Positions 51,472-59,539 of a DNA stretch of 64,000 nucleotides are shown here, piece by piece; within the stretch, counting starts at the first letter, position 1, and every line of letters starts with the position of its first letter. The stretch is from the NCBI RefSeq assembly GCF_022348185.1, contig NZ_JAKRFD010000008.1:124001-188000 (forward strand), given 5' to 3'. Position numbers and translations under genes: made by a program. Source of the stretch: Epibacterium sp. Ofav1-8 (lineage in GTDB: Bacteria; Pseudomonadota; Alphaproteobacteria; Rhodobacterales; Rhodobacteraceae). Under the pieces are notes generated by a model that saw nothing but the letters and a program-made list of their open reading frames with translations, did no database searches and had not been told where the DNA came from.

Positions 51472-52507
51472 GGCCAGCCGCCGCATTGAATTTGTGATCG
51501 CGGAGAACCCGCCCAAGCGGCTTGATAAAGCGATCGCGCGCGATGTGCCAGAGGAAGCGAACCTGTCGCGCACCCGTCTGGCCCGGCTGATCGAGAGTGG
51601 CGGCGTCGCCGTGGATGGGGCGGTGGCCCGTGACGCCAAGGCGCGCATCCCGGAGGGCGCGCAGGTGGCGATCACCGTGGAGGAGGCCGAGGACAGCCAT
51701 ATCGGCCCCGAGGACATCCCGCTGGATGTGATCCACGAGGATGATGATCTGATCGTCGTCAACAAACCGGCAGGCATGGTGGTGCATCCGGCCCCCGGCA
51801 GCCCGTCGGGCACGCTGGTCAATGCCTTGCTGCATCACTGCGGCGCGGATCTCTCCGGTGTGGGCGGGGTCAAGCGCCCCGGCATCGTGCATCGGATCGA
51901 CAAGGAGACCTCGGGCCTGCTGGTGGTGGCGAAATCCGATGCGGCACACCGGGGGCTGGCGGTGCAGTTCGAGCGCCACAGCGTCGAGCGCTACTATCAG
52001 GCGGTCTGCTACGGGGTGCCGGACGGCAATGATCCGCGTCTGCGCGGTGTGCGGGGGGCGCGGTTCGAGCCGGGCAACATCCTGAAGATCACCACGCAGC
52101 TGGCGCGCCACAAGACCGACCGCCAGCGTCAGGCGGTGCTGTTTGAGGGCGGCCGTCACGCGGTGACCCGGGCGCGTATCGTCGAGGCCTTTGGAACGCC
52201 CGTGGTGGCGTCATTGGTGGAGTGCTGGCTGGAAACCGGGCGCACCCATCAGATCCGCGTGCATATGGCGCATGCCGGCCATGGGTTGCTGGGCGATCCC
52301 ACCTATGGCGGCAAGCGCAAGATCTCTCCCAAAGCGCTGAGCGCGGCCGCGCTGGCGGCGGTCAACGGGTTCCCCCGGCAGGCGCTGCATGCCGCGGTGC
52401 TGGGGTTCGAGCACCCGGTGACCGGGGCAACCCTGCGGTTTGAAGCGCCGTTGCCGGATGACATGCAACAGCTGATCACAGCGCTGCGCGGAGCAGCCGC
52501 GGCCTGA
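51470..52507 (+). CDS. rluD: 23S rRNA pseudouridine synthase RluD-type (RluA family)
   Basis: A 345-residue enzyme that turns uridines of 23S rRNA (helix 69) into pseudouridine. An S4 RNA-binding domain (about 15-75) precedes the catalytic domain; D144 in HRIDKETSGL is the catalytic Asp. AAGGA lies 8 bases ahead of the ATG at 51470. The 5' untranslated part therefore lies inside the divergent DUF6476 gene. RluD or a RluC/RluA relative cannot be fully separated. Confidence 0.9.
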   Translation: MASRRIEFVIAENPPKRLDKAIARDVPEEANLSRTRLARLIESGGVAVDGAVARDAKARIPEGAQVAITVEEAEDSHIGPEDIPLDVIHEDDDLIVVNKPAGMVVHPAPGSPSGTLVNALLHHCGADLSGVGGVKRPGIVHRIDKETSGLLVVAKSDAAHRGLAVQFERHSVERYYQAVCYGVPDGNDPRLRGVRGARFEPGNILKITTQLARHKTDRQRQAVLFEGGRHAVTRARIVEAFGTPVVASLVECWLETGRTHQIRVHMAHAGHGLLGDPTYGGKRKISPKALSAAALAAVNGFPRQALHAAVLGFEHPVTGATLRFEAPLPDDMQQLITALRGAAAA

Positions 52508-52552
52508 GCGTGCCGCATGCCCAAGGCGGCGATGGCATGGGGCGGTGGTGCG

Positions 52553-52674
52553 AGGTGTTTCGCTTCGGGCTTTGCCCGAAGCGACCCGCGCCGCGGGCCC
52601 AGCGGGCCCGCGGCGCGGGGCCCAACCCTCCGATGGGGCCGTCAGGCCACGAGGAGGGGCGGGAGCGCTCCCGG
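52553..52674 (+). repeat. Hairpin-rich dispersed repeat, copy 1
   Basis: Starts AGGTGTTTCGCTTCGGGC, forms hairpins CTTCGGGC/GCCCGAAG and CCGCGGGCCC/GGGCCCGCGG, continues with GGGGCCCAACC, CGATGGGGCCG and AGGCCAC, and ends in GGGCGGGAGCGC. A second copy sits at 61641-61763. Both lie just behind or between genes. Confidence 0.8.
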
Positions 52675-52704
52675 TTATGCGGGTTTGGTGCCGACGCCCC
52701 GGGA

Positions 52705-53133
52705 TCAGAGGGGGAGAGCGCCGGTGACGGTCTCGCGAAAATAGTCGAGCTTGCCGTCTTTTTCATGTGACAGGATATAGGTGAGGCTGGTCACCTCATA
52801 GCCTTTGACCCCGTAGTAGAACTGCTGATGGAAGCGGGTCAGATGCCAGCCGTCGGACAGCGGTTGCACGTGGATCTCCAGCGCCTCGGTGCCGCGTGGA
52901 AACACATCCGTCGCCAGCCGCCCGAGAATGCGGCCCATGGCGTCGATCCCGTGGCCGGCTTGCCAACTGGCATCAACGTCATCGGCGTAGTGATCAATGC
53001 GAAAATCGATGTCATCCGCGAGATGCGACATCAGATCCGGCGCGCCCGCGACGAATTTATGCAGAACGGTGTCGATGACAGGGTGGGCGGAGCCGGCAGA
53101 TCGGGTGGCGGCGGCGGTTGGTGCTGTGGTCAT
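52705..53133 (-). CDS. SnoaL/NTF2-like small protein
   Basis: A 142-residue alpha+beta barrel protein: HPVIDTVLHKFVAGAPDLMSHLADDIDFRIDH is the usual opening helix and strand, WHLTRFHQQFYYGVKGYEV the closing strands. Members are small isomerases, hydrolases or binding proteins. AGGAG stands 8 bases ahead of the ATG at 53133. Divergent from a LysR gene with 100 bases between, so LysR control is likely. Substrate unknown. Confidence 0.75.
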   Translation of the reverse strand: MTTAPTAAATRSAGSAHPVIDTVLHKFVAGAPDLMSHLADDIDFRIDHYADDVDASWQAGHGIDAMGRILGRLATDVFPRGTEALEIHVQPLSDGWHLTRFHQQFYYGVKGYEVTSLTYILSHEKDGKLDYFRETVTGALPL

Positions 53134-53198
53134 GAGATATCTCCTGTACGACCTGAAAGGTGACACCAGAGATGGCGGTTTGTGCGCACATAGGATAG

Positions 53199-53210
53199 GC
53201 TGATGTCAGC
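53199..53210. promoter_or_regulatory. Palindrome in the LysR divergon
   Basis: GCTGA-TG-TCAGC is a perfect inverted repeat, flanked by ATAG/CTATG, 24 bases ahead of the LysR ATG. It could be the LysR-binding site for both genes. Confidence 0.45.
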
Positions 53211-53233
53211 TATGTTTCGCATAGGATGATCGT

Positions 53234-54067
53234 ATGTTCGAAATCACCCCGCTGCGCTATTTCCTGAGCGCGTATGAGACCGGGTCCATCAGCCGCGCCG
53301 CGCAGGTCAACAATGTCAGCCAACCGAGCGTTTCCGCCGCCATCCAGCGGCTGGAGCGCGACCTTGGCGGGGCGCTGTTCCTGCGCTCGCGCCAGGGCTT
53401 GCAGGTCACCGCGCTGGGGACACAGCTCTATCGCGAAGCGGCGGCGAGTGTCAGCCATCTGGCCGATTTGCCGGCACGGTTGCGGCCGCGCGTGCCGCAG
53501 GCGGTGCGGATCTACTGTCACCCGGATATGGTGCTGGCGCCGTTTGCGGCCCCGCTTCAGGCGCTGACCCGGCGGCGACCGGAGGTGATGCCCGAATTCA
53601 CCGATGACCCTGGCAGTTGCGACATCGCCTGCATTGCCGAGCCCTGCACCCCGGCGGGATATGTGTTCCTGCCGCTGTGGGAGGACAGCTACGGGGTGGC
53701 GCTGCCCGTGGGGCACCGGCTGGCGCAGCGCGAGACGGTGGCGCTGGCGGATCTGGCGGGGGCGCCCTTCATCCAGCGGCCCTATTGCCCGCAGGCGGAT
53801 ATGCTCCATCTCCTTGCGGAAGAGGGGCTGGCGCCGGGCCGCGCCGGGGCGGCTGCGACCAATGACCCGCAGCTGCTGGATCTGGTCGCTGCCGGTCTTG
53901 GCGTTGCCTTTGTGCCGCTGCGCCATGGGGCCCAGCATGCGGGGGTGTGCGTTCGCCCCGTGCGGCCCGGCCCGCAGGTGCGCCGGCGGGCGGGGCTGGC
54001 GCATCGCCGGACGGTCGCGGCGCGTGAACTGGCCGAGGAGATCGCAGCGCCATTGAGAGAAATATGA
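53234..54067 (+). CDS. LysR family transcriptional regulator
   Basis: A 277-residue regulator. Residues 5-64 are the winged helix (LRYFLSAYETGSISRAAQ ... QPSVSAAIQRLERDLG), the rest a substrate-binding domain that is shorter than the usual 300-residue family length. It faces the SnoaL-like gene, which is its likely target. No strong ribosome site is seen. The inducer is unknown. Confidence 0.88.
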   Translation: MFEITPLRYFLSAYETGSISRAAQVNNVSQPSVSAAIQRLERDLGGALFLRSRQGLQVTALGTQLYREAAASVSHLADLPARLRPRVPQAVRIYCHPDMVLAPFAAPLQALTRRRPEVMPEFTDDPGSCDIACIAEPCTPAGYVFLPLWEDSYGVALPVGHRLAQRETVALADLAGAPFIQRPYCPQADMLHLLAEEGLAPGRAGAAATNDPQLLDLVAAGLGVAFVPLRHGAQHAGVCVRPVRPGPQVRRRAGLAHRRTVAARELAEEIAAPLREI

Positions 54068-54073
54068 TTGTTA

Positions 54074-54087
54074 TCAATGCATTGATT
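54074..54087. promoter_or_regulatory. 14-bp palindrome behind the LysR gene
   Basis: ATCAATGCATTGAT is perfectly palindromic, in AT-rich DNA ahead of rpoH. Possible regulator site. Confidence 0.35.
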
Positions 54088-54140
54088 GAAAGATGAGTTT
54101 TTTTGACGGCTTTTGTGACACACTTCACAGAGGACGTGCG

Positions 54141-54167
54141 TTGTCCTTTGTATAACACTGGACAACA
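54141..54167. promoter_or_regulatory. Inverted repeat over the rpoH promoter region
   Basis: GTTGTCC (54141-54147) and GGACAAC (54161-54167) are perfect arms around TATAAC (54152-54157), a -10-like box about 90 bases before the rpoH ATG. It fits an operator or an RNA stem in the leader. Confidence 0.45.
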
Positions 54168-54244
54168 GCGCACTTGAATTGCGCGCCGGAGACAACCAAT
54201 TGGGCTGATGTTAAGTCCTTGAACATTCGAAAGGGACAGATCTG

Positions 54245-55144
54245 ATGGCAAATTATGCAAACCTGCCCGCCCCCTCTCCCGAAGGTGGCCTCAATCGCTA
54301 TCTGCAGGAGATCCGCAAGTTTCCGCTGCTGGAGCCGGAAGAGGAATACATGCTGGCCAAGCGCTGGGTCGAAGAGCAGGACACCGAAGCCGCGCATAAG
54401 ATGGTGACCTCTCACCTGCGTCTGGCGGCCAAGATTGCCATGGGCTACCGCGGCTATGGTCTGCCACAGGCGGAGGTGATCTCCGAGGCCAACGTGGGCC
54501 TGATGCAGGCGGTCAAACGCTTTGATCCCGAAAAGGGCTTTCGCTTGGCGACCTATGCCATGTGGTGGATTCGTGCGTCGATCCAGGAATACATCCTGCG
54601 GTCCTGGAGCCTGGTGAAGCTGGGCACCACCTCGGCGCAGAAGAAGCTGTTCTTCAACCTGCGCAAGGCCAAGGCGCGGATCGGCGCGCTGGAGGACGGC
54701 GACCTGCGTCCCGATGTGGTGAAGAAGATCGCAACCGACCTGGGCGTGACCGAGGACGAGGTGATCTCGATGAACCGCCGCATGTCCGGTGGCGATGCCT
54801 CGCTCAATGCCATGGTGGGCAGCGACGGCGACAGCACCATGCAATGGCAGGACTGGCTCGAAGACGAGGATGCGGATCAGGCCGGAGATTACGAGGCGCG
54901 TGACGAGCTGGAGGCGCGGCGCGAGTTGCTGACCGAGGCGATGAGCGTGCTAAATGATCGCGAGAAGGACATCCTGACGCAACGCCGGCTGGCGGAGCAG
55001 GCCAAGACCCTGGAAGAGCTGAGCCTGCAATATGACGTGAGCCGCGAACGCATTCGCCAGATCGAGGTGCGGGCGTTCGAGAAGCTGCAGAAGAAAATGC
55101 GGGAGCTGGCGACCGGCAAGGGCATGATGCAGCAGCCCGCCTGA
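54245..55144 (+). CDS. rpoH: RNA polymerase heat-shock sigma factor RpoH (sigma-32)
   Basis: A 299-residue sigma factor. Region 2 shows YAMWWIRASIQEYILRSWSLV, the RpoH box is SAQKKLFFNLRK (about 137-148), and region 4 ends in [22 protein letters not shown]. It directs heat-shock or, in roseobacters with two copies, partly oxidative-stress genes; which paralogue this is cannot be told. GGGACAGA before the ATG is a modest ribosome site. It ends in a strong terminator. Confidence 0.94.
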   Translation: MANYANLPAPSPEGGLNRYLQEIRKFPLLEPEEEYMLAKRWVEEQDTEAAHKMVTSHLRLAAKIAMGYRGYGLPQAEVISEANVGLMQAVKRFDPEKGFRLATYAMWWIRASIQEYILRSWSLVKLGTTSAQKKLFFNLRKAKARIGALEDGDLRPDVVKKIATDLGVTEDEVISMNRRMSGGDASLNAMVGSDGDSTMQWQDWLEDEDADQAGDYEARDELEARRELLTEAMSVLNDREKDILTQRRLAEQAKTLEELSLQYDVSRERIRQIEVRAFEKLQKKMRELATGKGMMQQPA

Positions 55145-55199
55145 CCCGGCGCGACACGATTTGTCATCAGCACCTTTCTCCCTCGGTGCCGACAAGTAT

Positions 55200-55228
55200 G
55201 GGGCCACCACAGCGGTGGCCCCTTTTTG
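55200..55228 (+). terminator. Intrinsic terminator after rpoH
   Basis: Arms GGGGCCACC and GGTGGCCCC with a 5-base loop, then TTTTT. It lies about 55 bases past the stop. Confidence 0.92.
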
Positions 55229-55893
55229 TGTTGCCCTAAGGTGGGGGCGCCGGTGTTCGGCGTCGCAAGCGTTTTGCGCCGGGGGCTCAGGCGGCGTCTG
55301 GTTTGCGCGCAACGGGACAGGCAAGCGCCGCTGGGCAGCGACATGCCAGACCGCCCATAGCCATGCCCGAATATGTCGCGGGCGGGCGTTTGGCGGCAGC
55401 CATGCGGCGAGGTTGTCTGTGCGGTGGGAGGTGCCCGCGCGTCACGTCAGAATGGCGGGCAAAGGTCACAGGTGCGGGCAAGAGCGGCGCGCAAAGGGAC
55501 CCGATGCGATTGGCCCGATCAACTGGCACGACATGTGATGGAAGAGCGCTGCGGTGCTGGCTGCGAGAGGCGTTGCGGGCAACAGCGGTCACTGCATTGG
55601 CTGGCTGGGTGAGGTTGGGTGCTGGCGTGGCTGGCGTGGCTGGCGATCTGGCTGGGTCCCGAGGGGCCTGGCTGGAGAGCGAGCTGCGCGCTGCCGTGTC
55701 ATCTGGCTTGCTGCAGTTGCGTTATGGATAGCCGCTCCAGCATACGGGGTCAACAAAAAACCGAGCAAAATCAAATAGTTGACTGATGTTGTCGGGTATT
55801 GTTTCCGACCAGGAGACTCGGGATTTGCCATGTGGGGCAGAAAATCGCGCCGCATCAACGCGATGCAGGATTGCGGTGATGACAGGGCGGGGC
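55229..55893. other. Long intergenic region without a convincing gene
   Basis: 665 bases. A 142-codon plus-strand frame (55303-55731) looks non-protein-like (Arg/Ala/Gly rich, no ribosome site). GTGGCTGGC occurs twice in a row at 55627-55644 with further GCTGG strings around. An AT-rich patch (55745-55810) carries GTCGG/CCGAC arms (55791-55809). Nothing recognised. Confidence 0.45.
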
Positions 55894-57066
55894 TCAACCA
55901 AGCCGCGCACGCAGGACGCGCAGCATGTTTTCGCCGGCGACCTTGCGGATTTGGGCCGGTGACAGCCCCTCATCCAGCAGCGCCTGGGTCAGGGCGGCCA
56001 GTTCGGAACTGTCGAACGCGGTTGTGACCGAGCCGTCGAAGTCCGAGCCAAGGGCGACGTGATTCTCGCCCACCACCTCGATCGCGGCGCGGATCGCCCG
56101 CGCCACACCCGCCGGGCTGGGGTCACAGACGGCATCCGCCCAATAGCCGATCCCGATCACGCCGCCGCTGGCGGCGATCTGCTGCATCAGCGGATCACGC
56201 AGGTTGCGCTTGACCGGGCAGGCCCGGTGGATGCCGCCATGGGACAGGATGATCGGCACATCCGTCATCGCCAGCACATCGCGCACCACCTGCGGGCTGG
56301 AATGGGCCACATCGAGGATCAGCCCCTGGTCCACGCTGGCGGTCACCACCGCGCGGCCAAAGTCGGTCAGCCCTTGGTTGCCGCTGCCATGCAGCGAACC
56401 GCCAAGCGCATTGTCAAAGAAATGATGCAGGCCAATCACCCGGTAGCCGGCGTCGATCAGCGCCTGCAACTTGCTCAGGTCGCCCTCCAGCGGATGCGCC
56501 CCTTCAAGGCCAAGGAGGCCGCCCACCACGGGCTCTCCGGCGCGCTTCAGGTCCAGCAGCGCGTCCAGATCCGCTTTGGTCCGCAAGATCCGCAGGCGCC
56601 CGTCGGCGCGCTCCTGAACCCGGTGCAGCTTTTTGGCCTGGTAGAGCGCCCGCTCGTGGAGCGACGACCAGGTCGGCAGCGGCCAGAGCTGCCCGATGGC
56701 GAGCAGGGTGATATTGTCCCGGGCGTTGGCGTCGTTGTGATCGTAGTTCTGTCCGGCGGGGGATTTCGTTACTGCGGTAAAGACCTGCACTGCCACATTG
56801 CCCTCGATCAGCCGGGGAATGTCCACATGGCCGCGACTGCCGCGTTTGGTCAGATCGCGTTTCCACAGCAGCGAATCGGCATGCAGATCGCCGATCAGCA
56901 GGCTGTCATGCAGGGCGCGCGCCTCGGCGCTGACCGGATAGGGGGCATGGTCGGTTACCCGGTTGCGGGTCTTTTCGACATAGGCCGGGCCAAACAGCAG
57001 GACGCCGATGACCGCCGCCGCGCAGAGGAGGAGCAGCCGCCCGATCCATTTCGCCAGTGTCGCCAT
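55894..57066 (-). CDS. Membrane dipeptidase (M19, renal dipeptidase family)
   Basis: A 390-residue zinc peptidase anchored by one N-terminal helix (about 5-27). Zinc ligands: H and D in GDLHADSLL, E in LEGAHPL, H in LHHFFDN, and H in LSHGGIHRA. Family members cleave dipeptides, also D-amino-acid ends. The ATG at 57066 has GGAGG upstream. It is divergent from the Gfo/Idh/MocA gene. Substrate not known; a periplasmic place is likely. Confidence 0.9.
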   Translation of the reverse strand: MATLAKWIGRLLLLCAAAVIGVLLFGPAYVEKTRNRVTDHAPYPVSAEARALHDSLLIGDLHADSLLWKRDLTKRGSRGHVDIPRLIEGNVAVQVFTAVTKSPAGQNYDHNDANARDNITLLAIGQLWPLPTWSSLHERALYQAKKLHRVQERADGRLRILRTKADLDALLDLKRAGEPVVGGLLGLEGAHPLEGDLSKLQALIDAGYRVIGLHHFFDNALGGSLHGSGNQGLTDFGRAVVTASVDQGLILDVAHSSPQVVRDVLAMTDVPIILSHGGIHRACPVKRNLRDPLMQQIAASGGVIGIGYWADAVCDPSPAGVARAIRAAIEVVGENHVALGSDFDGSVTTAFDSSELAALTQALLDEGLSPAQIRKVAGENMLRVLRARLG

Positions 57067-57235
57067 TGTCCTGATCCTCCGTGTGGTGTGTCGGCAGGCT
57101 ACGTCAGGGGGCGTGCCGTGCAAGGGGTTTTCCCGCAAAGGGAGATCCCGGCGCATTTGCCCCGGAGGATTGCAGGCTCTATGCTGCGGCGATATGTGAG
57201 CGCAAACATCCATTCCTGTGCAAAGGAGAGTGACC

Positions 57236-58225
57236 ATGCCGAACCCCGTCCGTTGGGGCATCCTCGGGGCTGCCAAATTCGCCCGTGAACACATGGGACC
57301 CGCAATTCACGCCGCCAGCGGCGCAGAGCTGACGGCGCTGGCGACCTCCAGCGCAGAGAAGGCGGCACCGTTCCAGGCCTTTGCGCCGGGGCTTCGTGTC
57401 TTTGACAGCTATGAGGCGCTGCTGGCCGATGCGGACATCGATGCCGTTTATATTCCGCTGCCCAACCACCTGCATGTGGAGTGGGCGCTGAAGGCGATGG
57501 CGGCGGGCAAGCATGTGCTGGTGGAGAAGCCGGCAACACTGCAGGCGGCGGAGTTCGACCAGCTGATCGCGGCGCGGGAGGCGGCCGGTGTGCTGGCGGC
57601 CGAAGCCTATATGATCGTGCATCACCCGCAGTGGCAGCGGGCGCGTGATCTGGTGCAGGGCGGCGCGCTGGGCCAAGTGAAACATGTGTCGGGCAAGTTC
57701 TCCTTCGACAATCGCGCCGATACCACCAACATCCGCAATCGCCCCGAGACCGGCGGCGGTGCGCTGCGCGACATCGGGGTCTATGTCTTTGGCGGCGCGC
57801 GGTTTGTCCTTGGGGCCGAGCCCGAAGTGGTCAGTGCCCAGATCGAATGGGAAAACGGCGTTGACGTGGTCTCCGACGTGCAGGCGCGGTTTCCGGGCGT
57901 GCTGTACAGGGCCTATGTCAGCACCCGCATGCATCCCTACCAGGAAATGGTGTTCCACGGGGACAAAGGCGTGTTGCGCCTGACCGCGCCGTTCAATCCG
58001 CGGGTCTTTGGCGAGGCCCGGCTGGAGCTGCATCAGGCGGGGCCTGCGGGGGCTGCTGGGCAGGTGCTGGAGGAACGCTTTCCGGTGGCGGATCACTACA
58101 AGCTGCAGGTCGAGAGCTTTGGCCGCGCGGTGCGCGAGGCGGCGCCCTATCCCTGTCCGCTGGAATTCTCGCGCGGGACGCAGGAGGTGATGGATCAGGT
58201 CTTTGCGGTGGCGACGGATCTCTGA
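57236..58225 (+). CDS. Gfo/Idh/MocA family NAD(P)-dependent oxidoreductase
   Basis: A 329-residue protein. Rossmann start WGILGAAKFAREHMGPAI, then the EKPAT motif (HVLVEKPATL, residues about 98-107) with catalytic Lys and the C-terminal alpha/beta domain (TGGGALRDIGVYVFGGARF). Members oxidise sugars or inositol derivatives or act on trans-dihydrodiols. A strong AAAGGAGAG precedes the ATG at 57236. It stands alone; substrate unknown. Confidence 0.88.
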   Translation: MPNPVRWGILGAAKFAREHMGPAIHAASGAELTALATSSAEKAAPFQAFAPGLRVFDSYEALLADADIDAVYIPLPNHLHVEWALKAMAAGKHVLVEKPATLQAAEFDQLIAAREAAGVLAAEAYMIVHHPQWQRARDLVQGGALGQVKHVSGKFSFDNRADTTNIRNRPETGGGALRDIGVYVFGGARFVLGAEPEVVSAQIEWENGVDVVSDVQARFPGVLYRAYVSTRMHPYQEMVFHGDKGVLRLTAPFNPRVFGEARLELHQAGPAGAAGQVLEERFPVADHYKLQVESFGRAVREAAPYPCPLEFSRGTQEVMDQVFAVATDL

Positions 58226-58275
58226 TCCGGGCGCTGGTCCGCGGCGGCGGGCGGGGAGGCTCCCGCCCGTCCGCT

Positions 58276-58337
58276 CTGCATGAAACATGCAGACCGGCCC
58301 GTTGGGCCGGGCAGGCCGCGCCGAAGGCGCGGCCTGC
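58276..58337. repeat. Three consecutive hairpins
   Basis: Three perfect stems in 62 bases: CTGCATG-AAA-CATGCAG (58276-58292), CCGGCCC-GTT-GGGCCGG (58294-58310) and GCAGGCCGCGCC-GAA-GGCGCGGCCTGC (58311-58337). They follow the oxidoreductase gene. A transcript would fold into three adjacent rods; no T-run follows. Confidence 0.65.
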
Positions 58338-58475
58338 CGCCGGGCGACGTGCGTCGCACGGCGCAACCCCTCTGTGACCTGCGGCTCTGCGAGATCATGC
58401 GCGTGCGGCTTGCACCCTTGGAGGGGGCGGCGCTAGGATGGCGGCTCTTGCTGTGAGTGTGAGGAGGCGCGACGG

Positions 58476-58745
58476 ATGGCCGGAGGCTGGGCAAAAGATG
58501 GTGCGGTCAGCGAACAGATCGAAGCGTCGATCTCGGATGAGCTGGCCCGGTTGAAGACGCGGCGCGCCCCTGTGGGCGAGAGCCTCCGCCATTGTGCTGA
58601 TTGTGAAGAGGAGATCCCCGAGGCCCGCCGTCAGGCGATCCCGGGGGTGAAGCTCTGTATCGACTGCCAGCAGGATCGAGACGGAACCCTGCGCGCCCGG
58701 AGTGGCATCAATCGGCGTGGCAGCAAGGACAGCCAGTTGAAGTGA
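58476..58745 (+). CDS. Small DksA/TraR-type C4 zinc-finger protein
   Basis: An 89-residue protein with HCADCEEEIP and LCIDCQQ giving four zinc cysteines, the DksA/TraR finger, behind a coiled start (AVSEQIEASISDELARLKTRR). Such short forms may bind the RNA polymerase channel like TraR. GGAGG precedes the ATG. It is convergent with the GNAT gene. The 186 bases between them hold no gene. Confidence 0.85.
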   Translation: MAGGWAKDGAVSEQIEASISDELARLKTRRAPVGESLRHCADCEEEIPEARRQAIPGVKLCIDCQQDRDGTLRARSGINRRGSKDSQLK

Positions 58746-58931
58746 GGGTGTTGCGCGCCGGGGCTGGGCTCGGTGGGAGTGCACTCTGTGAGCGCGTCTG
58801 TCCACGCCGGTCGCGGTTGGGATGACCCTCTCGGGGCGCGGTTCCGGCGGGGGCTGCGATGACCCTGCAATGACTGAGCGGGAATCCGGCGACGATCGGC
58901 GGCGGTGAGGGCGTTTTCGGTGTCCGGCGCA

Positions 58932-59423
58932 CTAGCTGTCCGGCAAATCCAGCCGCATGACATGCTGTGGTCCAGCGAGACCGCCTTCGTGGATTTCGCC
59001 GGTGTCGACAAACCCCGCCCGGCGATAGCTGCGCACGGCGATCTGGTTGCGGATGTTGACGGTCAGCACCACCGCCGTGGCCGCCGGATAGAGCCGGTGC
59101 AGCATGCCGGGCAGGGCCGCCAGCGCTGCGGTTGCGATGCCGCGCCCCTGATGGCGGTGATCGATCATGAAGGCGCGCAGCCCGAGATCGCCCGCGCGGG
59201 CAAACCCGTAGGTCTCGGGGTATTTCAGGTCGATCTTGAAGAACCCAACCGGAGCCCCCGCCGCCCGGATGGCATAGAGGTTGAGCCGCTTTTCGGTCGA
59301 GGCAAACGCCATGTCGACGGTGCCGCAGTAGACGATCTGCTCCGGCGCCACTTCGATATGGCGCACCAGATGGTGATCCGAGTGGGTCAGTCGCAGAAAG
59401 TCGATGGGCGTGGGCGTCGTCAT
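58932..59423 (-). CDS. GNAT family N-acetyltransferase
   Basis: A 163-residue acetyltransferase. The acetyl-CoA loop is RHQGRGIATAALAALPGML and the C-terminal signature VNIRNQIAVRSYRRAGFVDTG. The substrate is not known. It lies behind the pepF terminator on the same strand, so it has its own promoter or depends on read-through. Confidence 0.85.
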   Translation of the reverse strand: MTTPTPIDFLRLTHSDHHLVRHIEVAPEQIVYCGTVDMAFASTEKRLNLYAIRAAGAPVGFFKIDLKYPETYGFARAGDLGLRAFMIDHRHQGRGIATAALAALPGMLHRLYPAATAVVLTVNIRNQIAVRSYRRAGFVDTGEIHEGGLAGPQHVMRLDLPDS

Positions 59424-59441
59424 GTCGCGTTAAAGATGCAT

Positions 59442-59473
59442 AAAAAAGGCCCGCCGTCACGATGCGGCGGGCC
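59442..59473 (-). terminator. Intrinsic terminator after pepF
   Basis: Arms GGCCCGCCG and CGGCGGGCC (59448-59456, 59465-59473) with an 8-base loop; on the minus strand TTTTTT follows. It lies 67 bases past the pepF stop. Confidence 0.92.
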
Positions 59474-59539
59474 GAACTGTTCGAATTGTCGGCGATTTTC
59501 AGCGCATGCGCCAGGAGGTGACGCCTGCGCCGAAGGCCG

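Noticed and set aside
51148-51822. Longer minus-strand gene reaching into rluD
   Set aside because: The extra N-terminus lies fully opposite rluD codons and is Ser/Ala/Arg-rich; the ATG at 51471 gives a normal small membrane protein.
55303-55731. Plus-strand frame of 142 codons behind rpoH
   Set aside because: Arg/Ala/Gly-rich, repeats in the DNA explain the peptide, no start signal.
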